A stretch of 47,774 bases of DNA from an uncultured Methylococcaceae bacterium (lineage in GTDB: Bacteria; Pseudomonadota; Gammaproteobacteria; Methylococcales; Methylomonadaceae): positions 1 to 47,774 of the forward strand of contig CAIOMN010000170.1 of assembly GCA_903859415.1 (NCBI GenBank). The letters are read 5' to 3'. A model generated the notes under the pieces. That model searched no databases, was not told the origin of the DNA, and saw only the letters and a list, made by a program, of their open reading frames with translations. This document shows positions 1 through 9,109 of this stretch, in pieces. Numbering within the stretch: the stretch's first letter is position 1; every line of letters begins with the position of its first letter. The translations under genes and the position numbers were made by a program.

Positions 1-155
1 ACTTGACATAAAGCCCCTTTTTCACCGAAACGTATGCAGATTGCAAAATGTTCTATTTATCATTAATTTACTTTCCTGACCCTACAAGTCACCGTGAACA
101 AGGAGTCGACGATCAAACTGTATTTTAATTGTAAATATTATGCGAAAAGCATTAT

Positions 156-193
156 CCAAGTGAGCCTCGGACGATTACTAGCAATCGTCTTGG
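156..193. repeat. Interrupted hairpin in the leader before the first gene
   Basis: Two nested inverted repeats lie just before the first coding region: an outer CCAAG/CTTGG pair and an inner GACGATT/AATCGTC pair with a 6-base loop. It ends about 20 bases before the first start codon and has no T-run, so it is not a convincing terminator. It could be a leader structure or an operator. Nothing else is recognisable in bases 1-212. Confidence 0.3.
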
Positions 194-212
194 GATACAT
201 CCTAATGGCTGT

Positions 213-752
213 ATGATCGACATAATGCGGTTTGCTACAGTGCTATGTACTTTGAGTTGTCTAATGTTTTCGCATTGTCTGTACGCGGAGGATAGTTCAG
301 TTGAGTATAAAATAAAAGTAGGATATTTATATAACTTTACTAAGTTTGTAACTTGGGAAGATGACAGTGCCGAGAGTTTTAATCTATGTGTTTTAGGGGA
401 AGATCCATTTGGAGATTTAATTGACCCTATAGAACAGCTATCAGTCATGGGTCGGGCCATTAAATTATTCAGATTAGGTAATGTCTTTGGGGCAAAAAAA
501 CAACCGCATTGCCATATCCTTTTTGTTAGCTCTTCGATGACAGATACTCAGTTTGTTCAAGGAGTCGAAAATACTTTAGTTGTAGGAGAAAGTGCAGGGT
601 TTGTAACGCAAGGCGGTATGATCGGTTTCGTTAACAAGCAGGGTAAAATAAAGCTACAAATAAATTTGAAAGCCATCACTAAGAACAGATTGAAGATTAG
701 CGCTAAACTATTGGAAGTTGCTGATATTATTAAGGAAGATAATAATGAATAA
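213..752 (+). CDS. YfiR-family (DUF4154) periplasmic protein
   Basis: A 179-residue exported protein with a hydrophobic signal segment at about residues 5-25, ending near LYAED. After it comes the family's typical pattern: VGYLYNFTKFVTW, then a strand with FNLCVLGEDPFG, QPHCHILFVS, and a late GGMIGFVNKQGKIKLQINL. In Pseudomonas YfiR sits in the periplasm and holds the diguanylate cyclase YfiN inactive; redox state and envelope stress release it. Here the next gene, overlapping by 8 bases, is a membrane GGDEF-EAL protein, which supports the same control role (inference). Two cysteines (in FNLCV and PHCH) could form a disulfide. The ATG at 213 has no clear ribosome site, and the ATG at 225 is an alternative start. 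Confidence 0.8.
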   Translation: MIDIMRFATVLCTLSCLMFSHCLYAEDSSVEYKIKVGYLYNFTKFVTWEDDSAESFNLCVLGEDPFGDLIDPIEQLSVMGRAIKLFRLGNVFGAKKQPHCHILFVSSSMTDTQFVQGVENTLVVGESAGFVTQGGMIGFVNKQGKIKLQINLKAITKNRLKISAKLLEVADIIKEDNNE

Positions 753-3153
753 TTTTATTGGTAATCTGTCAATCAAACGTAAGTTATTGATGACTTTAAT
801 TTTTCCAAGTGTAGTCTCGTTATTTTTTGCCGGTCTATTCTTGGTAATGCTTGAAATTGCAGAGTTTCAAAAAAATACCCGAGATAATTTGTCAACGTTG
901 GCGATGATTATAGGTAATCGCAGTACTGCGGCATTACTGTTTCAGGACACGACGTTAGCCAATGAAAATCTTGGGGTACTTAAGGCCTTGTGGGAGGTAA
1001 AGGTTGCCTGTCTGTACGATAGGCAGGGTGCTGTTTTTGCTAAATTGTTGAAAGTGAACGATGCAGAATTAGACTGTCCCATGGCTATTGATGATGAACG
1101 AACCGAATTTGACACAGTATATTTACACATAGTCCAGCCAATTATTGTTGATAGTGAAAGGCTAGGGGCTGTTTATATTTATGCTGATTTTAGGAACTCC
1201 TATTGGCAAAAGATAAAGTTTATAGGGGAATTGATCCTTGTGTTAGTGGGCGCATCGATACTTGCTTCCTTTTTAACGTCACCCCTCTTAAGGCTTATTT
1301 CATTACCAGTTAAAAAGTTGTTGGAAACTGTTAAAGCTATTAGCGACACTAAAAATTATTCATTACGAGCGGTTAAAGTTAATAATGATGAGCTGGGAGT
1401 TTTGGTCGAGGCATTCAATGATTTGATCGGTATAGTTCAAACTCAAAATCAGTCTTTGACTCGAGCAAAAGACCGTTATCTGGCGCTTTTTGATGACAAT
1501 CCAACAATGGTATTTAATCTCTCCAATACCGGTGTTATCTTGTCTATTAACCGTACTGGCGCTAAACAATTGGGTTTGACTGTTGATGAAATTCAGGATT
1601 GCTCTGTATTTGGTTTTATTAATCCAGGTGATTTGCTTGTCATGGAAGGAATCATTGAAAATTGCTTGGCGATGCCCGCGTCTGTGTATAAGCAGGAACT
1701 CAGATTGATTTGTGAAAATGGACGGATTATTTGGGTTAGAGCAACCGCTAGAGTATTTGAAAATGAACAGCGGTTAGATAGTTTATTACTGGTTTGTGAG
1801 GATATTACAGAAACACGAGAATTAAGCGAGCAAATTGCTTATCAAGCTACTCATGATGCATTAACTGGTCTCGCCAATCGCGGCCAGTTTGATATACAGA
1901 TTAATGAGGCGATAGCCATAGCTTGTACGGAACACTCCGAGCACGCTGTCTGTTATCTGGATTTGGATCAGTTTAAAGTCGTAAACGATACCTGTGGGCA
2001 TTTGGCAGGAGATGAATTGCTCAGGCAGTTAGGTGAGTTATTTAGAAAAAATCTACGTAGGCATGATTTTATAGCTCGATTAGGGGGGGATGAGTTTGGC
2101 GTATTAATGCATAACTGTTCGGTCGATCAGGCTATTTATGTTTGTGAACAGTTATGTAATATGGTCAAAGACTTTAATTTTGCTTGGGAAGATAGGCGCT
2201 TTACCATCGGTGTAAGTATTGGTATTTCAACAATAAGTGAAAGGAGTCACAGTGCAGTTGAGTTGCTTAAAGAAGCCGATGCTGCTTGTTATGCAGCAAA
2301 GGATAGAGGTCGAAATAGAGTACATGTTTATCGTCCAGATGATAAAGAATTAGCTCAAAGGCATGGAGAAATGCAATGGGTATCAAAAATAAAACAGGGT
2401 TTGGAAGAGAATCGTTTCTGTCTCTATGGTCAGCCAATAGTTCCATTTGATAACAGTGATGAAGGTTTACATTTCGAAGTCCTGGTTCGTTATCGGGATG
2501 ATCAAGGGCATATTATTCCTCCTGGCGCCTTTTTACCAGCCGCAGAGCGTTATCATCTCTCTCCCGCATTGGATCGGTCAGTAATTAGTCAATTATTCGA
2601 GTGGGTCGCAACTAGGCCTGATTTTCTCGAAAAGCTCTCTCTGTGTTCCATTAACTTATCGGGCGTGTCCCTGTCAGACGAGACTTTGCTAGAGTTTATT
2701 TCAGTTCAGTTCAGTAAGTGGAATATACCTACTAATAAGATTTGCTTTGAGATAACAGAAACAGCTGCTATTGCCAATTTAGCCAATGCTACTAATTTTA
2801 TTAATGAGTTAAGAGGTCGTGGGTGTTCGTTTTCACTGGATGATTTTGGTAGTGGCTTATCCTCTTTTGCATACTTAAGAAATTTGCCGGTAGATTATCT
2901 TAAGATTGATGGTTTGTTTGTGAAAGACATTTTAGATGATAAAGTAGACTTTGCTATGGTAAAGTCAATTAACGAAGTCGGTCATATTATGGGTAAAAAG
3001 ACGATTGCAGAGTTTGTTGAAAATGAAAAAATATTTTCATTGCTAAATGAGTTGGGGGTGGATTATGCGCAAGGCCATGGCATTGGTAAGGCTGTTCCCC
3101 TGGAAGACCTTAGGATAATTATACCTTTTACGAAGGTTTCCAATGAAAATTAA
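745..3153 (+). CDS. Membrane GGDEF-EAL cyclic-di-GMP protein, YfiN-like sensor end
   Basis: About 802 residues. Transmembrane helix 1 lies near residues 15-38, a periplasmic sensor domain (CHASE8-like position) near 45-150, helix 2 near 150-175, then HAMP, a PAS domain (about 240-360), GGDEF (about 365-520) and EAL (about 535-790). The cyclase signature is intact (RLGGDEFG). The EAL signature reads EVL (FEVLVRY), but the other phosphodiesterase motifs are present: NLSG, EITET, LDDFGSG, KIDGLFV and AEFVEN. Both making and breaking of c-di-GMP are therefore possible. The start at 745 is chosen because AAGGA stands 8 bases upstream and it overlaps the yfiR stop; an earlier in-frame TTG lacks that support. 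It overlaps the receptor gene downstream by 11 bases, so the three genes form one tight operon. Confidence 0.88.
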   Translation: MNNFIGNLSIKRKLLMTLIFPSVVSLFFAGLFLVMLEIAEFQKNTRDNLSTLAMIIGNRSTAALLFQDTTLANENLGVLKALWEVKVACLYDRQGAVFAKLLKVNDAELDCPMAIDDERTEFDTVYLHIVQPIIVDSERLGAVYIYADFRNSYWQKIKFIGELILVLVGASILASFLTSPLLRLISLPVKKLLETVKAISDTKNYSLRAVKVNNDELGVLVEAFNDLIGIVQTQNQSLTRAKDRYLALFDDNPTMVFNLSNTGVILSINRTGAKQLGLTVDEIQDCSVFGFINPGDLLVMEGIIENCLAMPASVYKQELRLICENGRIIWVRATARVFENEQRLDSLLLVCEDITETRELSEQIAYQATHDALTGLANRGQFDIQINEAIAIACTEHSEHAVCYLDLDQFKVVNDTCGHLAGDELLRQLGELFRKNLRRHDFIARLGGDEFGVLMHNCSVDQAIYVCEQLCNMVKDFNFAWEDRRFTIGVSIGISTISERSHSAVELLKEADAACYAAKDRGRNRVHVYRPDDKELAQRHGEMQWVSKIKQGLEENRFCLYGQPIVPFDNSDEGLHFEVLVRYRDDQGHIIPPGAFLPAAERYHLSPALDRSVISQLFEWVATRPDFLEKLSLCSINLSGVSLSDETLLEFISVQFSKWNIPTNKICFEITETAAIANLANATNFINELRGRGCSFSLDDFGSGLSSFAYLRNLPVDYLKIDGLFVKDILDDKVDFAMVKSINEVGHIMGKKTIAEFVENEKIFSLLNELGVDYAQGHGIGKAVPLEDLRIIIPFTKVSNEN

Positions 3154-5263
3154 CTCTTGGGCTCCAAGTTCCATACTATTTTTAAGCTGGATTAGCTCAG
3201 GTGTTGTATCGGCAGCCGACCGTAAAATAGATGATTATTTCGCTATGTCACCAGCTCAACTGGCTGAGATTCCAGTTACTATCGCTTCAGGAACGCCAAG
3301 GCCGATTTTTCAGTCTGCCGCTGTGACCAGTGTGGTGACGGCTGATCAAATTAAATCCATGGGTGCAACCGAATTGCATGAGGTGTTGGAGACCATTCCC
3401 GGTGTGCATACCAGTCTTCAGCCAAATAGCTTTGACTACAGCTATAGCATAAGAGGTATCAGTAATGCAGCTAACTCGGAAGTTTTGATATTATTGGACG
3501 GTACCCGCATTACCACACCTTTTGGCGGCACATTATTGAATACAACGGAGTTGCCGCTGGAGTCTATTGCGCGAGTGGAAGTTATTCGTGGACCTGGGTC
3601 TGCTTTGTATGGAGCGGATGCTTTTGCCGGCGTCATCAATATCATTACCAAAAAAGCCAAGGATATTAATGGCTCGGCCTTAGGGGTGCGTGCCGGCGAT
3701 CATGGTACCCAGAGCGGATGGGGGCAGCATAGTGCAGAGTGGGCAGGTTGGGAAATTGCGACTAGTTTGCAATATCAGCGCACCGATGGTGACCCATCGC
3801 GTATTATTAGTGCTGATGCTCAAACAGGCCTTGATCAGGTGTTTAATACCCATGCATCTCTTGCTCCTGGTGCTATTAATACCAACTATGAAACGTATAA
3901 CGGGCATCTGAAGCTACAGCGAAAATACTGGGATATTGGTTTCTGGGCATTTAATTCAAATGGCGGCGCTCGTGCTGGGGTTGCTGGTGCGTTAAATCCA
4001 AATGGTGTTATTAGTGGTCAGCAATACTTAGGCGATGTGCGCTTTTCCACAGAAGACTTGCTGGATGACTGGGAGTTTAACGCTCATGTCAGTTATTTGA
4101 ATGCTGATCTTTTGGCTCAAGTCAGTTTGTTCCCCGCTAATGCATTGATACCTATAGGTTTGGATGGTAACATTGGCTCTTACGGCAGTGTGCCGATGTT
4201 GTTTCCAAATGGTGTTAACACTAATTTAGGCCGTACAGATCAAATACCCTCGTTTGAATTGGGTTCAACCTATAAAGGTTTTTCTCAGCATCTACTTCGC
4301 TTTAGCTCTGCTTTCCGTTACGAAAGTGAAAGCGTAAGTCAAAGCAGTAATTTTGGTTACGGCACTCAGGCAGGTGTTGGAGGTGCATTAAATAATGTAA
4401 CCGGAACTGCCTACAGCTATTTGCCAAATACACATCGAAATATAGGTTCGTTGGTGGCACAGGATGAATGGCAGTTAGCCTCTAATTGGCAGTTGACGAC
4501 GGGGTTGCGCTATGATCATTACTCAGATTTTGGCGGAACCTTTAATCCGCGTGTGGGTCTGGTTTGGGATATTAATAATCAACTCACCAGTAAGCTAATG
4601 TATGGAAAGGCATTTAGGGCACCTAGTTTTTCTGAGCAATTTACCCAGAATAATCCAGTTGTCGTTGGCAATAGTCATTTAAAGCCTGAAACGATTAATA
4701 CTTTTGAATGGGCTCTGAATTATCGCCCTTTGACAACAGTGAGTACAGCAGTCAATGTGTATTACTATCAAATTAATAATTTGATAGCACAAGTAATGAA
4801 TACAACTCCGGTTGCAAGTGCAAGTATCTATCAAAATAACGGTAATCAAAACGGCTATGGATCAGAGTTTGAATTTAACTGGCAATGGAGCCCAAAATGG
4901 GATTTAAAAGGTAATTACGCTTGGGTACATGCTTTAAATGAGACTAATCAACGTTTGGTGACAGGAGTACCTGCTCATCATGTTTATGCCGCCTTGTTAT
5001 GGAAATTTTTGCCTCAGTGGCAATTACAGCCCCAGCTTAACTATATTGGCAGCAGGACCGGCAATGGAAGTCAGCAGTTGTGTGATTACGAAACCATCGA
5101 CGTCACATTGAGAGGTGTAAAATTATTTGGACATGTTAATCTGGCTGGTTCGTTACATAATGCTTTCGACGCAAAATATTATGAGCCTACGGTTTTACAA
5201 ATGCCGACTATGATACCCATGCTGGGGAGAAGTTTTTATCTCGAAGCATCAGTTAATTTTTAA
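3143..5263 (+). CDS. TonB-dependent outer-membrane receptor
   Basis: 706 residues with a signal peptide ending about residue 24 (VVSAAD). The plug domain spans roughly residues 50-175 (VTSVVTADQIKSMG, IPGVHTS, RVEVIRGPGSALYGADAFAGVINIITKK), followed by a long beta-barrel. The barrel includes the FRAPSFSEQF and LKPETINTFEWALNY segments typical of the family, and the protein ends in an aromatic residue (VNF), as outer-membrane proteins do. It takes up a ligand from outside using TonB energy; the ligand cannot be told from sequence. It overlaps the c-di-GMP gene by 11 bases and so is translated with it. It sits where YfiB is found in the classical yfiBNR operon, so it may pass ligand or envelope state to the YfiR/YfiN-like pair (inference). 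Confidence 0.9.
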   Translation: MKINSWAPSSILFLSWISSGVVSAADRKIDDYFAMSPAQLAEIPVTIASGTPRPIFQSAAVTSVVTADQIKSMGATELHEVLETIPGVHTSLQPNSFDYSYSIRGISNAANSEVLILLDGTRITTPFGGTLLNTTELPLESIARVEVIRGPGSALYGADAFAGVINIITKKAKDINGSALGVRAGDHGTQSGWGQHSAEWAGWEIATSLQYQRTDGDPSRIISADAQTGLDQVFNTHASLAPGAINTNYETYNGHLKLQRKYWDIGFWAFNSNGGARAGVAGALNPNGVISGQQYLGDVRFSTEDLLDDWEFNAHVSYLNADLLAQVSLFPANALIPIGLDGNIGSYGSVPMLFPNGVNTNLGRTDQIPSFELGSTYKGFSQHLLRFSSAFRYESESVSQSSNFGYGTQAGVGGALNNVTGTAYSYLPNTHRNIGSLVAQDEWQLASNWQLTTGLRYDHYSDFGGTFNPRVGLVWDINNQLTSKLMYGKAFRAPSFSEQFTQNNPVVVGNSHLKPETINTFEWALNYRPLTTVSTAVNVYYYQINNLIAQVMNTTPVASASIYQNNGNQNGYGSEFEFNWQWSPKWDLKGNYAWVHALNETNQRLVTGVPAHHVYAALLWKFLPQWQLQPQLNYIGSRTGNGSQQLCDYETIDVTLRGVKLFGHVNLAGSLHNAFDAKYYEPTVLQMPTMIPMLGRSFYLEASVNF

Positions 5264-5278
5264 CTTATTCGCTGATTT

Positions 5279-5296
5279 AGTCCTTTAAGGGCTTTT
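5279..5296 (+). terminator. Short intrinsic terminator after the TonB receptor
   Basis: A 6-base stem AGTCCT/AGGGCT (one G-T pair) with a TTA loop is followed by TTTT. It starts 16 bases after the receptor stop and lies between convergent genes. The stem is short, so strength is uncertain. Confidence 0.5.
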
Positions 5297-5304
5297 ATTG
5301 GTTG

Positions 5305-6105
5305 TTATGTTTCAGTGTCAACACTTTTGGTTGTGATAGAAGTAGGGGTTTCAAATAAGCCGCCATTGCTAGTCAGGAACTCCCAAATGCCTATGTTTTT
5401 TTCAGCGACACTATCAAGCAGGTCTGTTATTTTGATTGCTGTCGGCCATCGCAGTCCGTGGTAATCTACCATAGGGCCAATTTTTATAAAATTGATTCCT
5501 ATTTTCGATAAAAAGCGTATCAACGAACGATCCATAACAGCAAACCAATGCTCTATGTTATTTTCATGGCTTGCTTTAATGATACAAGCAATTAAAGCGA
5601 TAGTTATAAAAGGGAAAGTCTTTTTTTCATCCCGAGTGCTGTTAATTTTTGGGTCTGTCAGGTTTTGTCGAGAATTATCTGCTTCGATTCTTCTTCTTTT
5701 AAATGATTTTGATATGCAAAATCGAGATACTTCCGCTAGGTGTTTTCGATCAATCTGTTGTAATAGAGGAATATGATCTATTTCACAATGCTGTTCCAAA
5801 GGGAGTAAATAGTTCGGATTATTGGTGTCTGGAAGGATAAGGCGAACAGTCGCTACAAAGTCCCCAGATTTGCGGTGAAGAATTAGGTACTGGATGGATT
5901 GCTGGTCATGTTTATCAAATTCCATGCCGTCTGGATAGTGGTCAGCTTTTTCAAATGTATTTTCAACGCAATACACCAGATAACGTAATTTATAAGCTTC
6001 ATTTTTAAGGTTATCAGTTATTGCAGGGATTGTTTCAAAATATTTATTAAATGTGTTAAATATTTTAATAGTCAATTGATAGTCTCTGAGTGAAATAAAT
6101 ACCAA
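5305..6105 (-). CDS. PEP-CTERM/exosortase system-associated acyltransferase
   Basis: 266 residues, GNAT-like/autoinducer-synthase-like fold. Features of this family (TIGR03694 type) are an N-terminal FNKYFETIPA, then EAYKLRYLVYCVE, an acidic segment with DGMEFDKHD, VATVRLILPD, EVSRFCISK, and a late HWFAVMDRSLIRFL. These proteins occur in genomes with exosortase/PEP-CTERM sorting, where they are thought to modify a small molecule or an exported product; the real substrate is unknown. No exosortase or PEP-CTERM protein is in this window. The gene faces the TonB receptor and stands alone. The Cys in RFCIS and the invariant Arg/Asp positions look intact, so it is probably functional. Confidence 0.8.
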   Translation of the reverse strand: MVFISLRDYQLTIKIFNTFNKYFETIPAITDNLKNEAYKLRYLVYCVENTFEKADHYPDGMEFDKHDQQSIQYLILHRKSGDFVATVRLILPDTNNPNYLLPLEQHCEIDHIPLLQQIDRKHLAEVSRFCISKSFKRRRIEADNSRQNLTDPKINSTRDEKKTFPFITIALIACIIKASHENNIEHWFAVMDRSLIRFLSKIGINFIKIGPMVDYHGLRWPTAIKITDLLDSVAEKNIGIWEFLTSNGGLFETPTSITTKSVDTET

Positions 6106-6278
6106 ATGCCAATATTTTTTGATAAGTCATTAGTGAGATACGAAAGTATTTGATGATTAATTCTATCAAGAGCTGCTTTAAGCATCACTTTTATGAACAT
6201 TATTTTGATTTCAGCTAAAGGTAAGGTGTTAGTTTAACAGATAGTTGTTGTCTCTTGGCATAATGAATAACCTGGTGC

Positions 6279-6307
6279 TTTACTGTGAAATTAAATAGTA
6301 CTATAAT
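6279..6307 (+). promoter_or_regulatory. Sigma-70 promoter and palindrome before the suf operon
   Basis: TTTACT (6279-6284), 17 bases, then a perfect TATAAT (6302-6307). The -10 box lies inside a GTAC-N7-GTAC palindrome (6298-6312), a good place for the Rrf2-family regulator encoded next to repress its own operon. Transcription would start near 6314, which rules out an ATG at 6285 as the regulator's start. Confidence 0.65.
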
Positions 6308-6332
6308 GGTACAGAATAAATATGGAGTCTAT

Positions 6333-6797
6333 ATGTTACGGTTAAGTAAATTAACAGATTACGCAACGGTCATTTTAAGTTTCATGGCTAAAGATGATGC
6401 CCAAGTGCTCACTGCAATGGAAATAGCCACTGCAACAGGGATTGCATTGCCTACAGTGAGCAAGATTCTTAAGTTATTGGTTAATGCTAAAGTGTTGATT
6501 TCGACACGAGGTGCAAAAGGTGGTTATGCCTTATCAAGAGCAGCTGAAAAGATTACAGTAGCAAGTGTGATCAGTGCCTTGGAGGGGCCAATCGCATTAA
6601 CAGAGTGTAGTATTTCTCAACTAGGTTGTGAGCAGGCCTCTGGTTGTGGAATCAGAAGCAACTGGAGTCTAATTAACCAGACTATCCATCACGCCTTAGA
6701 ATCAGTGACTTTGGCCGATATGATTAAGCCAGTACCTGTTAAAGACGTTGTCTGGAATCAAGAAGTTATGATTCCTGTCACCAGTTTATATCGTTAG
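6333..6797 (+). CDS. Rrf2-family SUF operon regulator (IscR/SufR-like)
   Basis: 154 residues: an N-terminal winged helix (LSKLTDYATVILSFMA, then LPTVSKILKLL and the wing STRGAKGGY), followed by three cysteines at 92, 99 and 105 (ECSISQLGCEQASGCG). These match the cluster-binding cysteines of IscR-like proteins, so it probably senses Fe-S status and represses the suf genes behind it. The start at 6333 is preferred over 6285: GGAG lies 6-9 bases upstream, homology begins at MLRLSK, and the promoter -10 lies downstream of 6285. The stop is 50 bases before sufB on the same strand. It resembles the 'SUF system Fe-S cluster assembly regulator' group, not the cyanobacterial SufR. Confidence 0.9.
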   Translation: MLRLSKLTDYATVILSFMAKDDAQVLTAMEIATATGIALPTVSKILKLLVNAKVLISTRGAKGGYALSRAAEKITVASVISALEGPIALTECSISQLGCEQASGCGIRSNWSLINQTIHHALESVTLADMIKPVPVKDVVWNQEVMIPVTSLYR

Positions 6798-6848
6798 TAA
6801 GAAATAGTTTTCATAGACTACGTCCTTGTACTTTAAAAGAGAATTTTT

Positions 6849-8297
6849 ATGTCAGCCAGTACACAAGAAATTAACAATCTTATCAATCAGGAATACAAAC
6901 AAGGATTTGTGACTGAGTTGGAAACTAACACATTCTTACCAGGACTGGATGAAAGTGTTATTCATAAGTTGTCCAAGATCAAGAATGAACCTGAGTTTAT
7001 GCTGGAGTATCGATTAAAGGCTTTTCGACATTGGCAAACGATGAAGTCTCCAGAATGGGCATTTGTAAAGTTTGATCCTATCGATTATCAATCTATTAGT
7101 TATTACTCTGCGCCTAAGCGTAAAGAAGATGGCCCTAAAAGTTTGGATGAAATTGATCCGCAAATCCTAGAAGCCTATAAAAAATTGGGTATCCCTTTAG
7201 ATGAGCAAGAACGTTTAGCAGGTGTGGCTGTTGATGCTGTTTTTGATAGTGTGTCAGTAGCTACTACTTTTAAAGGAAAATTAAAAGATGCGGGTGTTAT
7301 TTTCTGCCCAATATCTGAAGCCTTGCGAGATCATCCAGAGTTGATTAAAGAATATTTGGGTTCTGTCGTTCCTATTACGGATAATTATTTTGCGGCTTTA
7401 AATGCGGCGGTATTTACGGATGGTTCATTTGTTTACATTCCAAAAGGCGTGCGTTGTCCTATGGAATTATCTACCTATTTTAGAATTAATGCGGCTAATA
7501 CCGGGCAGTTTGAAAGAACCTTGATTATTGCCGATGAAGGTAGCCATGTCAGCTATTTAGAAGGCTGTACGGCACCGATGCGTGATGAAAATCAGTTGCA
7601 TGCGGCTGTTGTTGAATTGGTCGCAATGAAAGATGCGGTGATTAAATATTCAACGGTACAGAATTGGTATCCGGGTGACAAAAATGGCTTGGGGGGTATT
7701 TATAACTTTGTGACTAAACGGGCTGATTGTCGCGGTGCGAACTCTAAAGTGTCCTGGACTCAAGTCGAAACCGGTTCTGCCATTACTTGGAAATATCCTA
7801 GTTGTGTTTTAACAGGTGATAATTCAGTCGGCGAGTTCTACTCTGTGGCGTTAACGAATAATTATCAGCAAGCGGATACCGGTACGAAGATGATTCATAT
7901 TGGAAAAAATACCCGTAGTACGATTGTCTCTAAAGGTATTTCGGCAGGTAAAGCACAAAACACCTATCGTGGATTGGTTAAAGTATTAAAGAGTGCAGAA
8001 AACGCCCGAAACTATACCCAATGTGATTCTTTATTGGTGGGTGATCAGTGTGGTGCGCATACGTTTCCCTATATTGAAGTTAAACAGCCTTCCGCTCAGG
8101 TGGAGCATGAAGCGACCACTTCTAAAATTAGTGAAGATCAGTTGTTTTTCTGTCAGCAACGCGGACTCTCTGCAGAAGATGCTGTGTCAATGATCGTGAA
8201 TGGTTTTTGTAAAGAAGTTTTCAAAGAATTGCCGATGGAGTTTGCAGTAGAAGCGCAGGCTTTATTAGGTTTGAGTCTCGAAGGCTCGGTTGGATAA
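6849..8297 (+). CDS. sufB: Fe-S cluster assembly scaffold SufB
   Basis: 482 residues, the usual SufB length. SufB forms the SufBC2D complex on which [Fe-S] clusters are built from SufS-derived sulfur. Typical segments are present: [42 protein letters not shown], and the C-terminal [20 protein letters not shown], which holds the cysteine region that accepts sulfur and helps hold the cluster. The late [14 protein letters not shown] stretch is also canonical. It is the first structural gene of the operon, 50 bases behind the regulator and 56 bases before sufC. No oddities. Confidence 0.97.
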   Translation: MSASTQEINNLINQEYKQGFVTELETNTFLPGLDESVIHKLSKIKNEPEFMLEYRLKAFRHWQTMKSPEWAFVKFDPIDYQSISYYSAPKRKEDGPKSLDEIDPQILEAYKKLGIPLDEQERLAGVAVDAVFDSVSVATTFKGKLKDAGVIFCPISEALRDHPELIKEYLGSVVPITDNYFAALNAAVFTDGSFVYIPKGVRCPMELSTYFRINAANTGQFERTLIIADEGSHVSYLEGCTAPMRDENQLHAAVVELVAMKDAVIKYSTVQNWYPGDKNGLGGIYNFVTKRADCRGANSKVSWTQVETGSAITWKYPSCVLTGDNSVGEFYSVALTNNYQQADTGTKMIHIGKNTRSTIVSKGISAGKAQNTYRGLVKVLKSAENARNYTQCDSLLVGDQCGAHTFPYIEVKQPSAQVEHEATTSKISEDQLFFCQQRGLSAEDAVSMIVNGFCKEVFKELPMEFAVEAQALLGLSLEGSVG

Positions 8298-8353
8298 CAC
8301 AGAATTTTTTAAGGATTAGGGTTAAGAGCCCTCTATACAATAGGTAACAATGA

Positions 8354-9109
8354 ATGCTTAGCATAAAAAATCTTCACGTGAGTGTGGGTGATAAACCCAT
8401 CCTTAAAGGTATTAATCTTGAAATTAAACCGGGTGAAATTCACGCCATTATGGGTCCCAATGGTTCGGGTAAAAGTACTTTATCTCACATTTTATCAGGT
8501 AAGAGCGGATACACAGTGACTGAAGGTTCGGCGACTTATCAAGGTAAAGATTTATTAGAAATGCCGCCTGAAATACGTGCGCGTGAGGGCGTCTTTTTAG
8601 CGTTTCAATACCCCGTTGAAATTCCGGGTGTGAGTAACGTGTATTTATTAAAAGCGGCGCTGAATTCCATTCGTAAACATCATGGTCAATCAGAAGTCGA
8701 TGCGATGGATTTCTTAACGTTGGTTAAGGGTAAAGTACGTCTTTTGGAAATGGATGAGAAGTTTTTATATCGGGCGGTGAATGAAGGATTTTCGGGTGGC
8801 GAGAAAAAGCGTAATGAGATATTACAAATGGCTATTCTTGAACCTAAATTGTGTATCCTAGATGAAACGGATTCTGGATTGGATATTGATGCCTTAAAGA
8901 TTGTGTCTGAAGGCGTTAATTCATTACGTTCACCGGATCGCTCTTTTGTGATGGTGACGCATTATCAGCGTTTATTGGATTACATTAAACCGGATTTTGT
9001 ACATGTGTTGGCGAATGGACAAATCGTTAAGTCCGGTGGGGCAGAACTCGCTTTAGAACTTGAAGAGAAAGGTTATAGTTGGCTTGAAGATGCAGAGGCA
9101 TCTGCTTAA
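8354..9109 (+). CDS. sufC: Fe-S cluster assembly ATPase SufC
   Basis: 251 residues, an ABC-type ATPase of the cytosolic SufBCD complex. Walker [10 protein letters not shown] is near residue 35. The Q-loop, the signature [11 protein letters not shown], the Walker [15 protein letters not shown] and the switch His in [10 protein letters not shown] are all intact. SufC drives the conformational change that opens the SufB-SufD interface. An AGGTAAC sequence lies about 6 bases before the ATG. The stop TAA shares its last base with the sufD start (TAATG), so translation is coupled. Confidence 0.97.
   Translation: MLSIKNLHVSVGDKPILKGINLEIKPGEIHAIMGPNGSGKSTLSHILSGKSGYTVTEGSATYQGKDLLEMPPEIRAREGVFLAFQYPVEIPGVSNVYLLKAALNSIRKHHGQSEVDAMDFLTLVKGKVRLLEMDEKFLYRAVNEGFSGGEKKRNEILQMAILEPKLCILDETDSGLDIDALKIVSEGVNSLRSPDRSFVMVTHYQRLLDYIKPDFVHVLANGQIVKSGGAELALELEEKGYSWLEDAEASA

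Noticed and set aside
6285-6332. Longer start for the suf regulator at 6285
   Set aside because: The promoter -10 box (6302-6307) lies inside this extension, and homology begins at the ATG at 6333, which has its own GGAG.
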